In this document: piece after piece, positions 42,779 through 52,125 of the stretch | How the letters are laid out: each line of letters opens with the position of its first letter | Numbering within the stretch: the stretch's first letter is position 1 | Assembly (NCBI GenBank): GCA_947499935.1 | Contig: CANMQH010000002.1 | Coordinates: 62,001 to 126,000, forward strand | Length of the DNA: 64,000 nucleotides | DNA from: an uncultured Algibacter sp. | Lineage (GTDB): Bacteria > Bacteroidota > Bacteroidia > Flavobacteriales > Flavobacteriaceae | Reading direction: 5' to 3' | Translations under genes and position numbers: made by a program | Notes under the pieces: model-generated | What the model saw: only the letters and a program-made list of their open reading frames with translations | What the model was told of the DNA's origin: nothing | Database searches by the model: none

Positions 42779-44020
42779 ATGACAGACAATCAATTGCTAA
42801 ATATTGCAAAAGATTTTGGTAGCCCAGTTTATGTGTATGACGCAGAAAAAATTGTGGCGCAGTACAATAGATTAACTAATGCCTTTAAAGGTGTAAAAAA
42901 GTTAAAACTTAACTATGCTGTTAAAGCATTATCCAACATTTCTATACTTAAACTTTTTAAATCCTTAGGTTCTGGTATTGATACAGTTTCTATACAAGAA
43001 GTTCAACTAGGCTTAGCTGCTGGTTTTTTACCCGAACAAATTATATTTACACCTAATGGTGTGTCTTTACAAGAAATTGAGGAAGCTGCTAAACTAGGTG
43101 TTAAAATAAATATTGACAACTTATCTATCTTAGAGCAGTTTGGTACTAAACACCCAAAAACGCCTGTTTGTATTCGTATAAACCCTCATGTAATGGCTGG
43201 TGGAAATGCTAATATATCTGTGGGCCATATAGATTCTAAATTTGGGATTTCTATACACCAAATACCTCATATTTTACGTATTGTAGAAAATACCCAGATG
43301 ACTATTAATGGTATCCATATGCACACTGGTAGTGATATTCTTGATATTGAAGTGTTTTTATATGCCAGCGAAATCCTTTTTGATACGGCTAAACAATTTA
43401 AAAATCTTGATTTTATAGATTTTGGCTCTGGATTTAAAGTACCTTATAAACAAGGTGATATTGAAACCAACATTGAAGAGTTAGGAAAAAAATTATCAGC
43501 CAGATTTAATGCCTTTTGTAAAGAGTACGGTAAAGATTTAACCTTAGCCTTTGAACCTGGTAAATTTTTAGTCAGTGAATCTGGTCGTTTTTTAACTCAA
43601 GTTAATGCTGTTAAACAAACAACTTCGACGGTATTTGCACAAGTAGATTCTGGATTTAATCATTTAATTCGTCCTATGCTATATGGGTCGCATCACGATA
43701 TTGTAAACATTTCTAATCCAAAAGGTCGTGAACGTTTTTATACTGTTGTTGGTTACATTTGTGAAACAGATACCTTTGGTAATAATAGACGTATTAACGA
43801 AATTAACGAGGGTGATGTTTTATGCTTTAAAAATGCGGGTGCTTACTGTTTTTCTATGGCCAGTAACTACAACTCTCGTTTTCGCCCTGCAGAAATCTTG
43901 TGGTATAAAGGTAAAGCACATTTAATTAGAAAAAGAGAAACTTTTGACGATATTATACATAATCAAATTGAGGTAGATTTTTCTGCTAAAAAAGAGCCTT
44001 CTTTAGCAAAAGAACACTAA
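42779..44020 (+). CDS. lysA: Diaminopimelate decarboxylase
   Basis: This PLP enzyme converts meso-diaminopimelate to lysine. The 413-residue fold-III protein has the PLP lysine in LNYAVKALSN (K49), HMHTGSDI, the phosphate-binding DFGSGF and FEPGKFLVSESG, and C-terminal CETDTFG and ASNYNSRFRPAEIL for substrate binding. A -7 box TATCTTTG (42754-42761) precedes the ATG. A strong terminator follows. Confidence 0.95.
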   Translation: MTDNQLLNIAKDFGSPVYVYDAEKIVAQYNRLTNAFKGVKKLKLNYAVKALSNISILKLFKSLGSGIDTVSIQEVQLGLAAGFLPEQIIFTPNGVSLQEIEEAAKLGVKINIDNLSILEQFGTKHPKTPVCIRINPHVMAGGNANISVGHIDSKFGISIHQIPHILRIVENTQMTINGIHMHTGSDILDIEVFLYASEILFDTAKQFKNLDFIDFGSGFKVPYKQGDIETNIEELGKKLSARFNAFCKEYGKDLTLAFEPGKFLVSESGRFLTQVNAVKQTTSTVFAQVDSGFNHLIRPMLYGSHHDIVNISNPKGRERFYTVVGYICETDTFGNNRRINEINEGDVLCFKNAGAYCFSMASNYNSRFRPAEILWYKGKAHLIRKRETFDDIIHNQIEVDFSAKKEPSLAKEH

Positions 44021-44034
44021 TTTATTTCAAATTT

Positions 44035-44080
44035 AAAAGCCGCTTTATGATTTAATCATCGTAAAGCGGCTTTTTTTTTA
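44035..44080 (+). terminator. Terminator of lysA
   Basis: AAAAGCCGCTTTA (44035-44047) and TAAAGCGGCTTTT (44062-44074) form a 13-bp stem with a 14-base loop, ending in a run of T. It lies 15 bases after the lysA stop. Confidence 0.92.
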
Positions 44081-44139
44081 ACATTTACAGGGCTTTTAAA
44101 ATAAATTGACCCTACTTTTGGAAAAACAACAAATTTTCT

Positions 44140-45066
44140 ATGAGTTTTACCAATCCACTAGTTTATGGTGTTCCATGCTTTTTAGGCTTAATTTTACTAG
44201 AACTATCCTATAGCAAACATCACAAAGAAAAAAAAGATTTATACAATAAGAAAGATTTAATAGCAAGTCTTTCCATGGGAGTGGGTTCTTCTGTAATTGC
44301 TGTGCTTGCTAAAACTGTAGCTGCCATAGTACTATTTAATTTTGTTTATAATATTTTTAACCCTTTGATTGATGGTGTTCGCACCAATATTATGGGATGG
44401 GAATCTTTTGGATTCGCATGGTATATTTGGGTAATTTGCCAAATTTTAGACGATTTTAGCTATTATTGGTTTCATAGACAAAACCATAATGTTAGATTAC
44501 TTTGGGCTGCACATATAGTGCATCATTCCTCAGACAATTTCAATTTAGGTACTGCAGTAAGAAATGGTTGGTTTACTATTTTTTACAAACCCTTTTTCTA
44601 CATGTGGATTCCTGCACTAGGATTCCCACCCGAAATGTTAGTCGTTTGTTTAGGTATTGAAGCTTTATGGCAATTTCAGCTACACTCGGTTTATATTCCC
44701 AAATTAGGTATTATTGAGAAATTTATGAATACGCATACAATGCATCAAGTCCATCATGCTCAAAATCTTGAATATATGGACAAAAATCATGGTGGTTTCT
44801 TAAATATTTTTGATAAAATGTTTGGTACTTGGAAAGAACTAGACGAATCTATAGATATTAAATACGGGGTTACTAAAGCTCCTAATTCTTATAACCCGTT
44901 AGTTATTTTAACTCATGAATATAAAGATATTTGGCTTGATATGAAAAAATCTAAAAATTGGTATCATAAATTTATGTATGCTTTTGCTGCGCCAGGTTGG
45001 AGCCACGATGGTAGCACATTAACTATTAAACAACAACAAAAGTTGATGAAAATAGAAGACGTCTAA
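44140..45066 (+). CDS. Sterol desaturase / fatty acid hydroxylase family membrane protein
   Basis: The 308-residue protein has several transmembrane segments and the three histidine clusters of the diiron hydroxylase superfamily: HRQNH, HIVHHSS and HTMHQVHH. The family acts on lipid or sterol-like substrates at the membrane. It is larger than, and distinct from, the CrtZ in this window. A -7 box TACTTTTG (44113-44120) lies 19 bases upstream. The exact substrate is unknown. Confidence 0.87.
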   Translation: MSFTNPLVYGVPCFLGLILLELSYSKHHKEKKDLYNKKDLIASLSMGVGSSVIAVLAKTVAAIVLFNFVYNIFNPLIDGVRTNIMGWESFGFAWYIWVICQILDDFSYYWFHRQNHNVRLLWAAHIVHHSSDNFNLGTAVRNGWFTIFYKPFFYMWIPALGFPPEMLVVCLGIEALWQFQLHSVYIPKLGIIEKFMNTHTMHQVHHAQNLEYMDKNHGGFLNIFDKMFGTWKELDESIDIKYGVTKAPNSYNPLVILTHEYKDIWLDMKKSKNWYHKFMYAFAAPGWSHDGSTLTIKQQQKLMKIEDV

Positions 45067-45232
45067 AGAATTGAATGTGGTTTTGTTAAAAAAATCGAAA
45101 AGTAATAAAAGTAAAATATTTGCATTTGGTATAATATTAATTCGAAACCTATTACTTACCACTTAGACTACATTTCTTATACTATACAATATAATCCAAT
45201 ACTTCCGAAATCAATCCGAACAAAAAATATAA

Positions 45233-45364
45233 CCTACATACACTCTAATTTCAAAAGACTTATTACTTGGAAAATGGAAATTTAAATACGTTGTTAATAA
45301 AAACGGACAAAAAACAAAAAACAAACAAAAAGGCTTCATATTAGTGCTATATCCGATTATCTAA
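45233..45364 (+). pseudogene. Possible remnant of a lipocalin-like gene
   Basis: In the 370-base gap 45067-45436 one frame stays open for 43 codons with no start codon and reads LLGKWKFKYVVNKNGQKT before a stop. That pattern resembles the start of lipocalin-like domains in secreted Bacteroidota proteins. It has no start, no signal peptide and no downstream domain, so at best it is a decayed fragment. The rest of the gap holds no hairpin or promoter I can defend. Confidence 0.2.
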
Positions 45365-45436
45365 CCCCACACTAACCCTAGTCAAAACCATTGTGTATCA
45401 TACAATTAAACAGAATTACAAACTTTAGAATATTAG

Positions 45437-46882
45437 ATGCTTTTTAACTCAATAGATTTTGCAATATTTTTGCTAATAGTATTTTTCCTATACTGGTTTG
45501 TTGCAAATAAAAACTTGAAACTTCAAAATTTCTTAATAGTAGTTGCGAGTTATACATTTTATGGCTGGTGGGATTGGCGATTTTTATCGCTGATTCTATT
45601 AAGTACAGTGATTGACTATTCAGTTGGTAGAAAATTATTAATTGAAGAAAATGTATCAAAAAGAAAAGTGTTACTTTGGTTAAGTATTTTAGCAAACCTC
45701 GGGTTTTTAGGCTTTTTCAAATATTACAACTTTTTCCTTGATAACTTTGTTACTGCCTTTTTATTTTTTGGTACAGAAATAAAAGCAAATTCACTAAATA
45801 TTATTTTACCTGTTGGGATTAGTTTCTATACTTTTCAAACTTTGAGTTATACAATTGATGTATACAAAAGAAAACTTGAACCAACAAAAGACTTTATTGC
45901 ATTTTCTGCATTTGTAAGTTTCTTTCCACAATTAGTGGCTGGACCGATTGAACGAGCTACAAATCTTTTACCTCAATTCTATAAAAAACGAACATTTGAT
46001 TATACAAAAGCAGTTGATGGGTTAAGACAAATTTTATGGGGGCTTTTTAAAAAAATCGTAATCGCAGACAATTCAGCAAATATTGCAAATGAAATATTTA
46101 ATAATTCTGCTAATTATTCAGGAAGTACATTAGTTTTAGGTGCAATATTTTTTACATTCCAAATTTATGGAGATTTTTCTGGGTATTCAGACATTGCAAT
46201 TGGAACATCTAGATTATTTGGATTTAACTTAAAACAAAATTTTGCCTTCCCTTATTTTTCAAGAGATATTGGTGAGTTTTGGAGGCGATGGCATATTTCT
46301 TTATCAACTTGGTTCCGAGATTATTTGTATATTCCATTAGGTGGTAGTCGTGGCGGTACTTGGATGAAAGTTAGAAATACTTTTGCAATATTTTTAATAA
46401 GTGGGTTATGGCACGGTGCGAATTGGACTTTTATAGTTTGGGGTGCATTGAATGCTTTGTATTTTCTTCCTTTGCTTTTACTCAAAAAGAATAGAACAAA
46501 TACCATTGTACAAGGAAAATATTTACCATCTATTAAAGAGTTTTTTCAAATTGGACTCACATTTAGTTTAACCGTTTTGGCTTGGATATTTTTTAGAGCT
46601 GAAAATATTGGGCATGCTTTAAGTTATTTGTCAACTATTTTTTCAAAATCATTATTTACAATTCCTAAATTTGGATTATCACGTGTTTATACTTTGCAAG
46701 TTCTTATAATTATTTCCTTCTTTCTTATTGTTGAATGGAGAGGTAGAGAAAGTCAATATGCTTTATCAAAATTTGGTTTTAACCTTAACCCATATTTACG
46801 TAAAAGTTTTTATTTCTTAATTATACTACTTATAACTCTTTTTTTAGGTAAGGAACAACAATTTATTTATTTCCAATTTTAA
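45437..46882 (+). CDS. MBOAT-family O-acyltransferase (AlgI/PatA-like)
   Basis: The polytopic 481-residue membrane enzyme contains the MBOAT core FWRRWHISLSTWFRDYLYIPLGGSRGG and the catalytic histidine in SGLWHGANWTF (about residue 326). These proteins move acetyl groups across the membrane to a secreted glycan. The next gene, four bases on, encodes the SGNH-like partner expected for such two-protein O-acetylation systems. The acceptor glycan is unknown; no alginate genes are present. Confidence 0.92.
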   Translation: MLFNSIDFAIFLLIVFFLYWFVANKNLKLQNFLIVVASYTFYGWWDWRFLSLILLSTVIDYSVGRKLLIEENVSKRKVLLWLSILANLGFLGFFKYYNFFLDNFVTAFLFFGTEIKANSLNIILPVGISFYTFQTLSYTIDVYKRKLEPTKDFIAFSAFVSFFPQLVAGPIERATNLLPQFYKKRTFDYTKAVDGLRQILWGLFKKIVIADNSANIANEIFNNSANYSGSTLVLGAIFFTFQIYGDFSGYSDIAIGTSRLFGFNLKQNFAFPYFSRDIGEFWRRWHISLSTWFRDYLYIPLGGSRGGTWMKVRNTFAIFLISGLWHGANWTFIVWGALNALYFLPLLLLKKNRTNTIVQGKYLPSIKEFFQIGLTFSLTVLAWIFFRAENIGHALSYLSTIFSKSLFTIPKFGLSRVYTLQVLIIISFFLIVEWRGRESQYALSKFGFNLNPYLRKSFYFLIILLITLFLGKEQQFIYFQF

Positions 46883-46886
46883 AAAT

Positions 46887-47846
46887 ATGAAAAAATTTTT
46901 ATACAAAACATTAACCTTTATTACTATAAGCATTTCTCTAATCTGTGTCTCTTTTATTTTTACTAATTTTTTAATAAATAAAAATGCTAAATTTAAGTTA
47001 GGCAAAGTAAATAATGTTATTTTCGGACACTCTCACTCTGAATGTGCCTTTAATGATTCCTTAATTAATAACTTCAAGAATTTATCTCAATCAAGACAAT
47101 CATACTTTTATTCATATCAAAAAATCAAAAAGGTATTATTGCAAAATAATGATATCGAAAATGTGTTCATTGAGTTTACCAACAATCAAATAAATGAGGT
47201 TATGAATGAATGGATTTGGGACGACTTGTCTATTTCATCACGAAGCATTTATCTACCATTTTTAGATAAAACAGATGTTAATTTACTTCTGAATAAAAAT
47301 TCTAAATCATTTATAACAGGTAGTTCTAAATCATTTAGAAATAATTTAATAAACCTGTTATTATTTGATTATAATTATACTGATAAAATGGGTGGTTATC
47401 ACTGGTTAAATCGTTTCAAGACAGATTCTCTGATAACTACCTTAGTAAAAGATACTCTTGTATTTCATGAAAAGAAACACCCTCTATCAAATAAAAACAT
47501 TGAATATTTGGAAAAAATAGTAACATTCTGTAAAGATAAAAATGTAAATATTTACTTTGTTAGAAGTCCGCAGCATATTTACACCAATGCAAGAAAAAAT
47601 GAAAAAATCTTTATAAAAATTAAGAATGAAAAATTTAAAAACATTATTTTATTAGATTTTAATGACTTTCCATTGGATAATAATGAATTCGGTGACTTTG
47701 AGCATTTAAATTATAGAGGAGCTAAAAAATTTTCGTTATGGTTTGATGAATTATTGAAAAATGGTTTACTATCAAAGAACAATAAAAATAAGTTTATTTT
47801 TAATGAAATGAATAAAGTACGAACACACAACAATGCATATAAATAA
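46887..47846 (+). CDS. SGNH/DltD-like partner protein of the MBOAT acyltransferase
   Basis: The 319-residue protein has one N-terminal membrane anchor (about 5-31) and a periplasmic domain. IFGHSHSECAFND (about 45-57) corresponds to the SGNH block I Gly-x-Ser region, and GDFEHLNYRGAKKF (about 271-284) to the D-x-x-H-L-N block. This is the layout of AlgJ/AlgX/DltD-type proteins that receive acetyl from an MBOAT and place it on a glycan. Homology is weak, and the assignment leans on gene order and these two motifs. Lys/Asn-rich composition is stronger than in neighbouring genes. Confidence 0.7.
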   Translation: MKKFLYKTLTFITISISLICVSFIFTNFLINKNAKFKLGKVNNVIFGHSHSECAFNDSLINNFKNLSQSRQSYFYSYQKIKKVLLQNNDIENVFIEFTNNQINEVMNEWIWDDLSISSRSIYLPFLDKTDVNLLLNKNSKSFITGSSKSFRNNLINLLLFDYNYTDKMGGYHWLNRFKTDSLITTLVKDTLVFHEKKHPLSNKNIEYLEKIVTFCKDKNVNIYFVRSPQHIYTNARKNEKIFIKIKNEKFKNIILLDFNDFPLDNNEFGDFEHLNYRGAKKFSLWFDELLKNGLLSKNNKNKFIFNEMNKVRTHNNAYK

Positions 47847-47876
47847 TAACAGTTTTTATATTAATACCATTAAAAA

Positions 47877-48695
47877 ATGATAACCAAAATAGAAACTTAC
47901 ATTGTTGATTCGTTTACAGATAAACCTTTTAAAGGAAATCCAGCTGGTGTTTGTATTTTAAAGCAAAAATTGACGGTTGAAAAAATGCAATCTATTGCCA
48001 AAGAATTAAGCCTTTCGGAAACAGCATTCATAACTTTACTTGAAGAAAAAAATAAATACTCGATAAGATATTTTTCTCCGATTATGGAAATTCCGCTTTG
48101 TGGCCATGCAACATTAGCTTCCTCTAAAGTTCTATTTGAAACTTACAATGCATTGGACAAAATTCATTTTAAAAATATTCAAAATTTAGATTTAATAATT
48201 AGTAAACATGGAGAAACAATCGAAATGGAATTCCCCGTTTATGATACAATTCCCCAAAATGCTCCTAAAGCGTTACTAAATGCTCTCGGAATTAAGAAGA
48301 TATCCAATAGTGAGTATAATAAGGAAACAAACATATTACTTCTGGAAATTGAGAATAGTGAGATATTAAATAATTTATCTCCTGATTTTGAAAAGTTAAA
48401 AAGTTCGCATAATTCAATAAACGGCGTATTAGTCACTGCAATTTCGCAAAGAGATGGTTATGACTTTGAGTCAAGATATTTTTGGCCTTGGAGTGGTACA
48501 AATGAAGACCCCGTAACTGGAGGAACACATACCTTCTTAACAAAATATTGGAGTACCCGTCTTAATAAAAATAAAATGAATTCGTTTCAATGCTCTAAGC
48601 GAACTGGATTTATGGAGGTTGAGTTAATTAGTAATGATAAATTAACAATTAAAAGTCAGGCTCAAATCGTTTTAAAAGGAGAATTGAGAATATAA
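47877..48695 (+). CDS. PhzF-family isomerase/epimerase
   Basis: The 272-residue protein begins with the PhzF signature (VDSFTDKPFKGNPAGVCIL, with SLSETAF and IPLCGHATLASS). The C-terminal part has SRYFWPWSGTNEDPVTGGTHT, the second half of the diaminopimelate-epimerase-like fold. PhzF proteins catalyse isomerisation of small metabolites. No phenazine genes occur here, so the physiological role is unknown. It starts 30 bases after the SGNH-like gene. Confidence 0.9.
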   Translation: MITKIETYIVDSFTDKPFKGNPAGVCILKQKLTVEKMQSIAKELSLSETAFITLLEEKNKYSIRYFSPIMEIPLCGHATLASSKVLFETYNALDKIHFKNIQNLDLIISKHGETIEMEFPVYDTIPQNAPKALLNALGIKKISNSEYNKETNILLLEIENSEILNNLSPDFEKLKSSHNSINGVLVTAISQRDGYDFESRYFWPWSGTNEDPVTGGTHTFLTKYWSTRLNKNKMNSFQCSKRTGFMEVELISNDKLTIKSQAQIVLKGELRI

Positions 48696-48846
48696 ACCTA
48701 ATGCTAACAACGTTTGTAATTAATTGTTAATACAAACATACTTAAGAAAACCCTTCACAGATATTCTATTCGATTCTTATTTCATAAATTAGATGCTTAA
48801 ACACGTAAGCTAACCATTCTCAAAACTTATTAATCAATTAAGCTAA

Positions 48847-50028
48847 ATGAATGCAATTAAATCAACCCGAATAGAATCTATAGATATTTTAAGAGGTCTT
48901 GTTATGGTTATTATGGCATTAGACCATGTTAGAGATTACTTTCATTACGGAGCATTTTTTGGCAACCCTACAGATTTAGAAACCACAACGCCTATTTTAT
49001 TTTTCACTAGGTTTATTACCCATTATTGTGCACCAGTATTTATATTTTTAGCAGGTACATCTGCATTTTTGTATGGTACAAAAAAAACTAAATCACAACT
49101 ATTCAAATTTTTATTTACCAGAGGGTTTTGGCTTATTTTTCTAGCTTTTGTAATTAATAATTTAGTTTGGAAGTTTGACTTAACGTATAGCCTTATTTTT
49201 TTACAAGTTATATGGGCCATTGGACTTTGTATGGTGCTGTTATCTTTTGCTGTTTTTTTGCCTATCAAAGCATTACTCACCATAGGAATCGTTTTAGTTG
49301 TAGGGCATAATGTATTAGACCCTATTGTTATGACCGGCACTAGCTTTAAATCTATAGTTTGGTATATCTTACACCAACAACAATTTGTAGCCATAGGAAA
49401 TACCACAGTGGCTTTTGCTTATCCTATAATACCATGGTTTGGGTTAATAACTTTAGGATATTGTTTTGGAACATTTTATACCAAAACATTTAATAGTCAA
49501 ATTAGAAAAAAATGGCTTCTTCGTTTAGGTCTCATGGCAATAACCCTCTTTTTTATAATGAGAGGAATAAACGTTTATGGAGATTTAGTACCTTGGACAT
49601 TACAAGATACAACAACAAAAACAGTTTTATCATTTTTTAAAGTCACTAAGTACCCGCCATCACTAGCCTATTTATTAATAACTATGGGGCCAGCTCTGTT
49701 GTTTTTGTATGGTATTGAAACGGTAAAAAATAAAATTACCGATTTCCTTTTAGTCTTTGGACGCGTCCCTCTACTCTACTATTTTTTGCATGTTTTTGTT
49801 ATCCATATTTTAGCAATAATAGGTATACTCATTTTTGGAGGCAACTGGAAAGATATGATTCTTACTGCTGAAGTGTTTCAAAATGCCAAACTTATAAACT
49901 ATGGCTATTCATTAGTTATCGTTTACTTGGTTTGGATAGCAGTTATAGCATTATTGTATATACCATGTAAAAAGTACATGATATACAAAGCCAATAATAA
50001 AAATAAATGGTGGTTGAGTTATTTATAA
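48847..50028 (+). CDS. DUF1624 / heparan-alpha-glucosaminide N-acetyltransferase-like membrane protein
   Basis: The 393-residue protein has about ten transmembrane helices and begins RIESIDILRGLVMVIMALDHVRDYFHYG, the typical start of the HGSNAT/DUF1624 family, with the predicted catalytic histidine in ALDH. FAYPIIPWFGLITLGYCFG and GRVPLLYYFLHVFVIH follow as in the family. Members may transfer acetyl from cytoplasmic acetyl-CoA to sugars outside. It ends three bases from the convergent DinB gene. Confidence 0.85.
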   Translation: MNAIKSTRIESIDILRGLVMVIMALDHVRDYFHYGAFFGNPTDLETTTPILFFTRFITHYCAPVFIFLAGTSAFLYGTKKTKSQLFKFLFTRGFWLIFLAFVINNLVWKFDLTYSLIFLQVIWAIGLCMVLLSFAVFLPIKALLTIGIVLVVGHNVLDPIVMTGTSFKSIVWYILHQQQFVAIGNTTVAFAYPIIPWFGLITLGYCFGTFYTKTFNSQIRKKWLLRLGLMAITLFFIMRGINVYGDLVPWTLQDTTTKTVLSFFKVTKYPPSLAYLLITMGPALLFLYGIETVKNKITDFLLVFGRVPLLYYFLHVFVIHILAIIGILIFGGNWKDMILTAEVFQNAKLINYGYSLVIVYLVWIAVIALLYIPCKKYMIYKANNKNKWWLSYL

Positions 50029-50031
50029 TAA

Positions 50032-50586
50032 TTACTCCGTAAGTTTTCCTTGAAATACACTAACTTTAGAATTAAAAGGATTTCCAGAAGCACGCCTTAA
50101 CATAACAATTTGTCCACAATGCCAAAGAGCATCTGCTATTGGACCATTAATAATATTCCAAAAAGGAATTTCTGTAGCATCTAGTTTAAAAGGTGCATTA
50201 GTATCTCTTAAAGCATCAGATACTATTTTAAAATTCATTAAGGTTAGCTTACGTTTTTCTTCAAAATTAAGTGTTGCTTTATTAACATCTTTATTATCCT
50301 CCAAAACACTATTTCTAATAAATTTTGAAAGCCCATAAAGATGCTCTATCGTTTCTGCTGAAGTGCGCCCAGATTCACTAGCCTTTTGCGCTAAATCTTT
50401 ATCCGTTAAACCTTCTGTAGCCCAAAAATATCTAAAACCTAAACCATCAACCATTCTAGCAGCTACCGTCCCTGCTGTATATGTTTCTGGATATTCTGGA
50501 ATTTGATAATATGGTAATGTTGTTTTTTCTTGTGCCATACAAAATGTTGAAAGTAATACTGTAAAAACGATTATGTGTTTTTTCAT
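50032..50586 (-). CDS. Secreted DinB-like protein
   Basis: The 184-residue protein has a signal peptide (MKKHIIVFTVLLSTFCMAQ) and a four-helix DinB-type domain with the C-terminal histidine in DALWHCGQIVMLRR. Most DinB/YfiT proteins are cytoplasmic, so the export signal is unusual. Histidine ligands for a metal are incomplete by eye. It follows the M28 peptidase gene by 23 bases on the same strand and is likely to be co-transcribed with it. Confidence 0.75.
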   Translation of the reverse strand: MKKHIIVFTVLLSTFCMAQEKTTLPYYQIPEYPETYTAGTVAARMVDGLGFRYFWATEGLTDKDLAQKASESGRTSAETIEHLYGLSKFIRNSVLEDNKDVNKATLNFEEKRKLTLMNFKIVSDALRDTNAPFKLDATEIPFWNIINGPIADALWHCGQIVMLRRASGNPFNSKVSVFQGKLTE

Positions 50587-50609
50587 CTTAATTTTTATTA
50601 TATATAAAT

Positions 50610-52022
50610 TTAATTTTTTAAGTCTTTTGATTTTGATATTGGATTTACACCATATTTATCAAACAAATATACCAAAGCGGTCATGGTCGCAGCTCCTAAC
50701 TCTAATTCTCTTTTATTAACAGCATCAAAAGTATCGTTGCTAGCATGGTGATGATCAAAATAACGTTGACTGTCTGGACGCAATCCAGCCAAAACATTGT
50801 TACTTGTTTTTAATGGCCCAACATCTGCTCCACTACCGCCTTTTTCAAAATAATGAATTAAATACGGTTTAAACAAAGCTTGCCAACTTAGCACTTGACT
50901 AAAGGCTGCATCTGTACAATCAAAACTAAAACCACGAGGTGTAAACCCACCAGCATCGCTCTCTAATGCAAATATGTGATTTTCTCCTTTATTTTTAGCG
51001 ACCTCAGCATATTTTTTACCACCACGCAATCCATTTTCTTCATTCATAAAGAGCACAACTCGTATACTACGTTTAGGTTTTATTCCAGATATTTTTAGAA
51101 GCCTTAATACATCCATAGATTGTACAACGCCTGCACCATCATCATGAGAACCATCTCCCAAATCCCAAGAATCTAAATGCCCACCAACAACCATATATTC
51201 TTTAGGAAATTCGCTACCTGTAATTTCCCCTATAACATTATACGACTGCACATCTGGCAACTGCTTGCAATTTTGTTTAAAAAAGAATTTTATGTTGCTA
51301 TTAAGCTGTAACATGGTACTTAATAATTCTGCATCATTAGTACTTATTGCAGCAGAAGGAATACGATTTTTTACGGCAACACCTTTATAAGTCATGCTAC
51401 CTGTATGTGGCAAATCGTCCAATCTTAAATTCATAGAACGCACAATAACACCCGCTGCACCGTACTTAGAAGCCTCTACAGCGCCTTGATACCTTTGATT
51501 AACACAGCCGCCGTAAGCATTAAAGGTCTCTATCAAATCGGCTTGCATAGGACGATTAAAAAATACGATTTTACCTTCTATGTGTTCTTGACCTAGTTTT
51601 TCTAAATCTTCAAAGCTTTTTACTTCAACAATTTCAGCTTTTATACCTAAAGCAGGCGTAGCTATAGAACCTCCAAGAGCACATATATTAACATTGGTTG
51701 TTTTTCCGGGAGCCGTTTCTATAAACGCATATTCCTTAGCGCCACGAACCCATCTTGGCACCATTACAGGCTGTAACCAAACTTTATCTATGCCTAATTT
51801 TTCGAGTTCTTCTTTAGTATAGGCTACCGCTTTTTTAGCTCCCAAAGACCCTGACAACCGACTTCCTATTTGGTTAGATAAATGATTTAGCCAATCGTAA
51901 CTTTTACCATTCGTTAAAGATTGCGTATATATGGTTTTAAGAAAGGCTTCATCACTTTGAGAAACACTATTTTGAAATACTAATACACAAAATAATACAC
52001 ATGCTAATTTTATAATCTTCAT
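50610..52022 (-). CDS. Secreted M28 metallopeptidase (carboxypeptidase Q-like)
   Basis: A signal peptide (residues 1-22) is followed by a protease-associated (PA) domain inserted at about 110-250 (HIEGKIVFFNRPM) and the M28 catalytic domain. Zinc ligands are in GGHLDSWDLGDGSHDDGAG (His about 282, Asp about 294) and MNEENGLRGG, with a C-terminal HHHASNDTFDAV. The 470-residue length and layout match plasma glutamate carboxypeptidase-type enzymes, which trim dipeptides or short peptides in the periplasm. No T9SS domain is present. Confidence 0.92.
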   Translation of the reverse strand: MKIIKLACVLFCVLVFQNSVSQSDEAFLKTIYTQSLTNGKSYDWLNHLSNQIGSRLSGSLGAKKAVAYTKEELEKLGIDKVWLQPVMVPRWVRGAKEYAFIETAPGKTTNVNICALGGSIATPALGIKAEIVEVKSFEDLEKLGQEHIEGKIVFFNRPMQADLIETFNAYGGCVNQRYQGAVEASKYGAAGVIVRSMNLRLDDLPHTGSMTYKGVAVKNRIPSAAISTNDAELLSTMLQLNSNIKFFFKQNCKQLPDVQSYNVIGEITGSEFPKEYMVVGGHLDSWDLGDGSHDDGAGVVQSMDVLRLLKISGIKPKRSIRVVLFMNEENGLRGGKKYAEVAKNKGENHIFALESDAGGFTPRGFSFDCTDAAFSQVLSWQALFKPYLIHYFEKGGSGADVGPLKTSNNVLAGLRPDSQRYFDHHHASNDTFDAVNKRELELGAATMTALVYLFDKYGVNPISKSKDLKN

Positions 52023-52125
52023 AGCCTAATTTTTAAAAATTTAAAGATAGTATTTCTTTATAGCTAGCTATGTTGCTGTAACATAAAATTATGTTAAGAA
52101 TTAACTTAAAAGTAAGGCTATTAAA

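Noticed and set aside
45437-47846. Alginate O-acetylation genes
   Set aside because: The MBOAT and SGNH-like pair resembles AlgI/AlgJ, but no alginate polymerisation or export gene is present; only a general glycan O-acetylation role is supported.
47877-48695. Phenazine biosynthesis
   Set aside because: PhzF-fold proteins are widespread outside phenazine pathways and no other phz gene is nearby.
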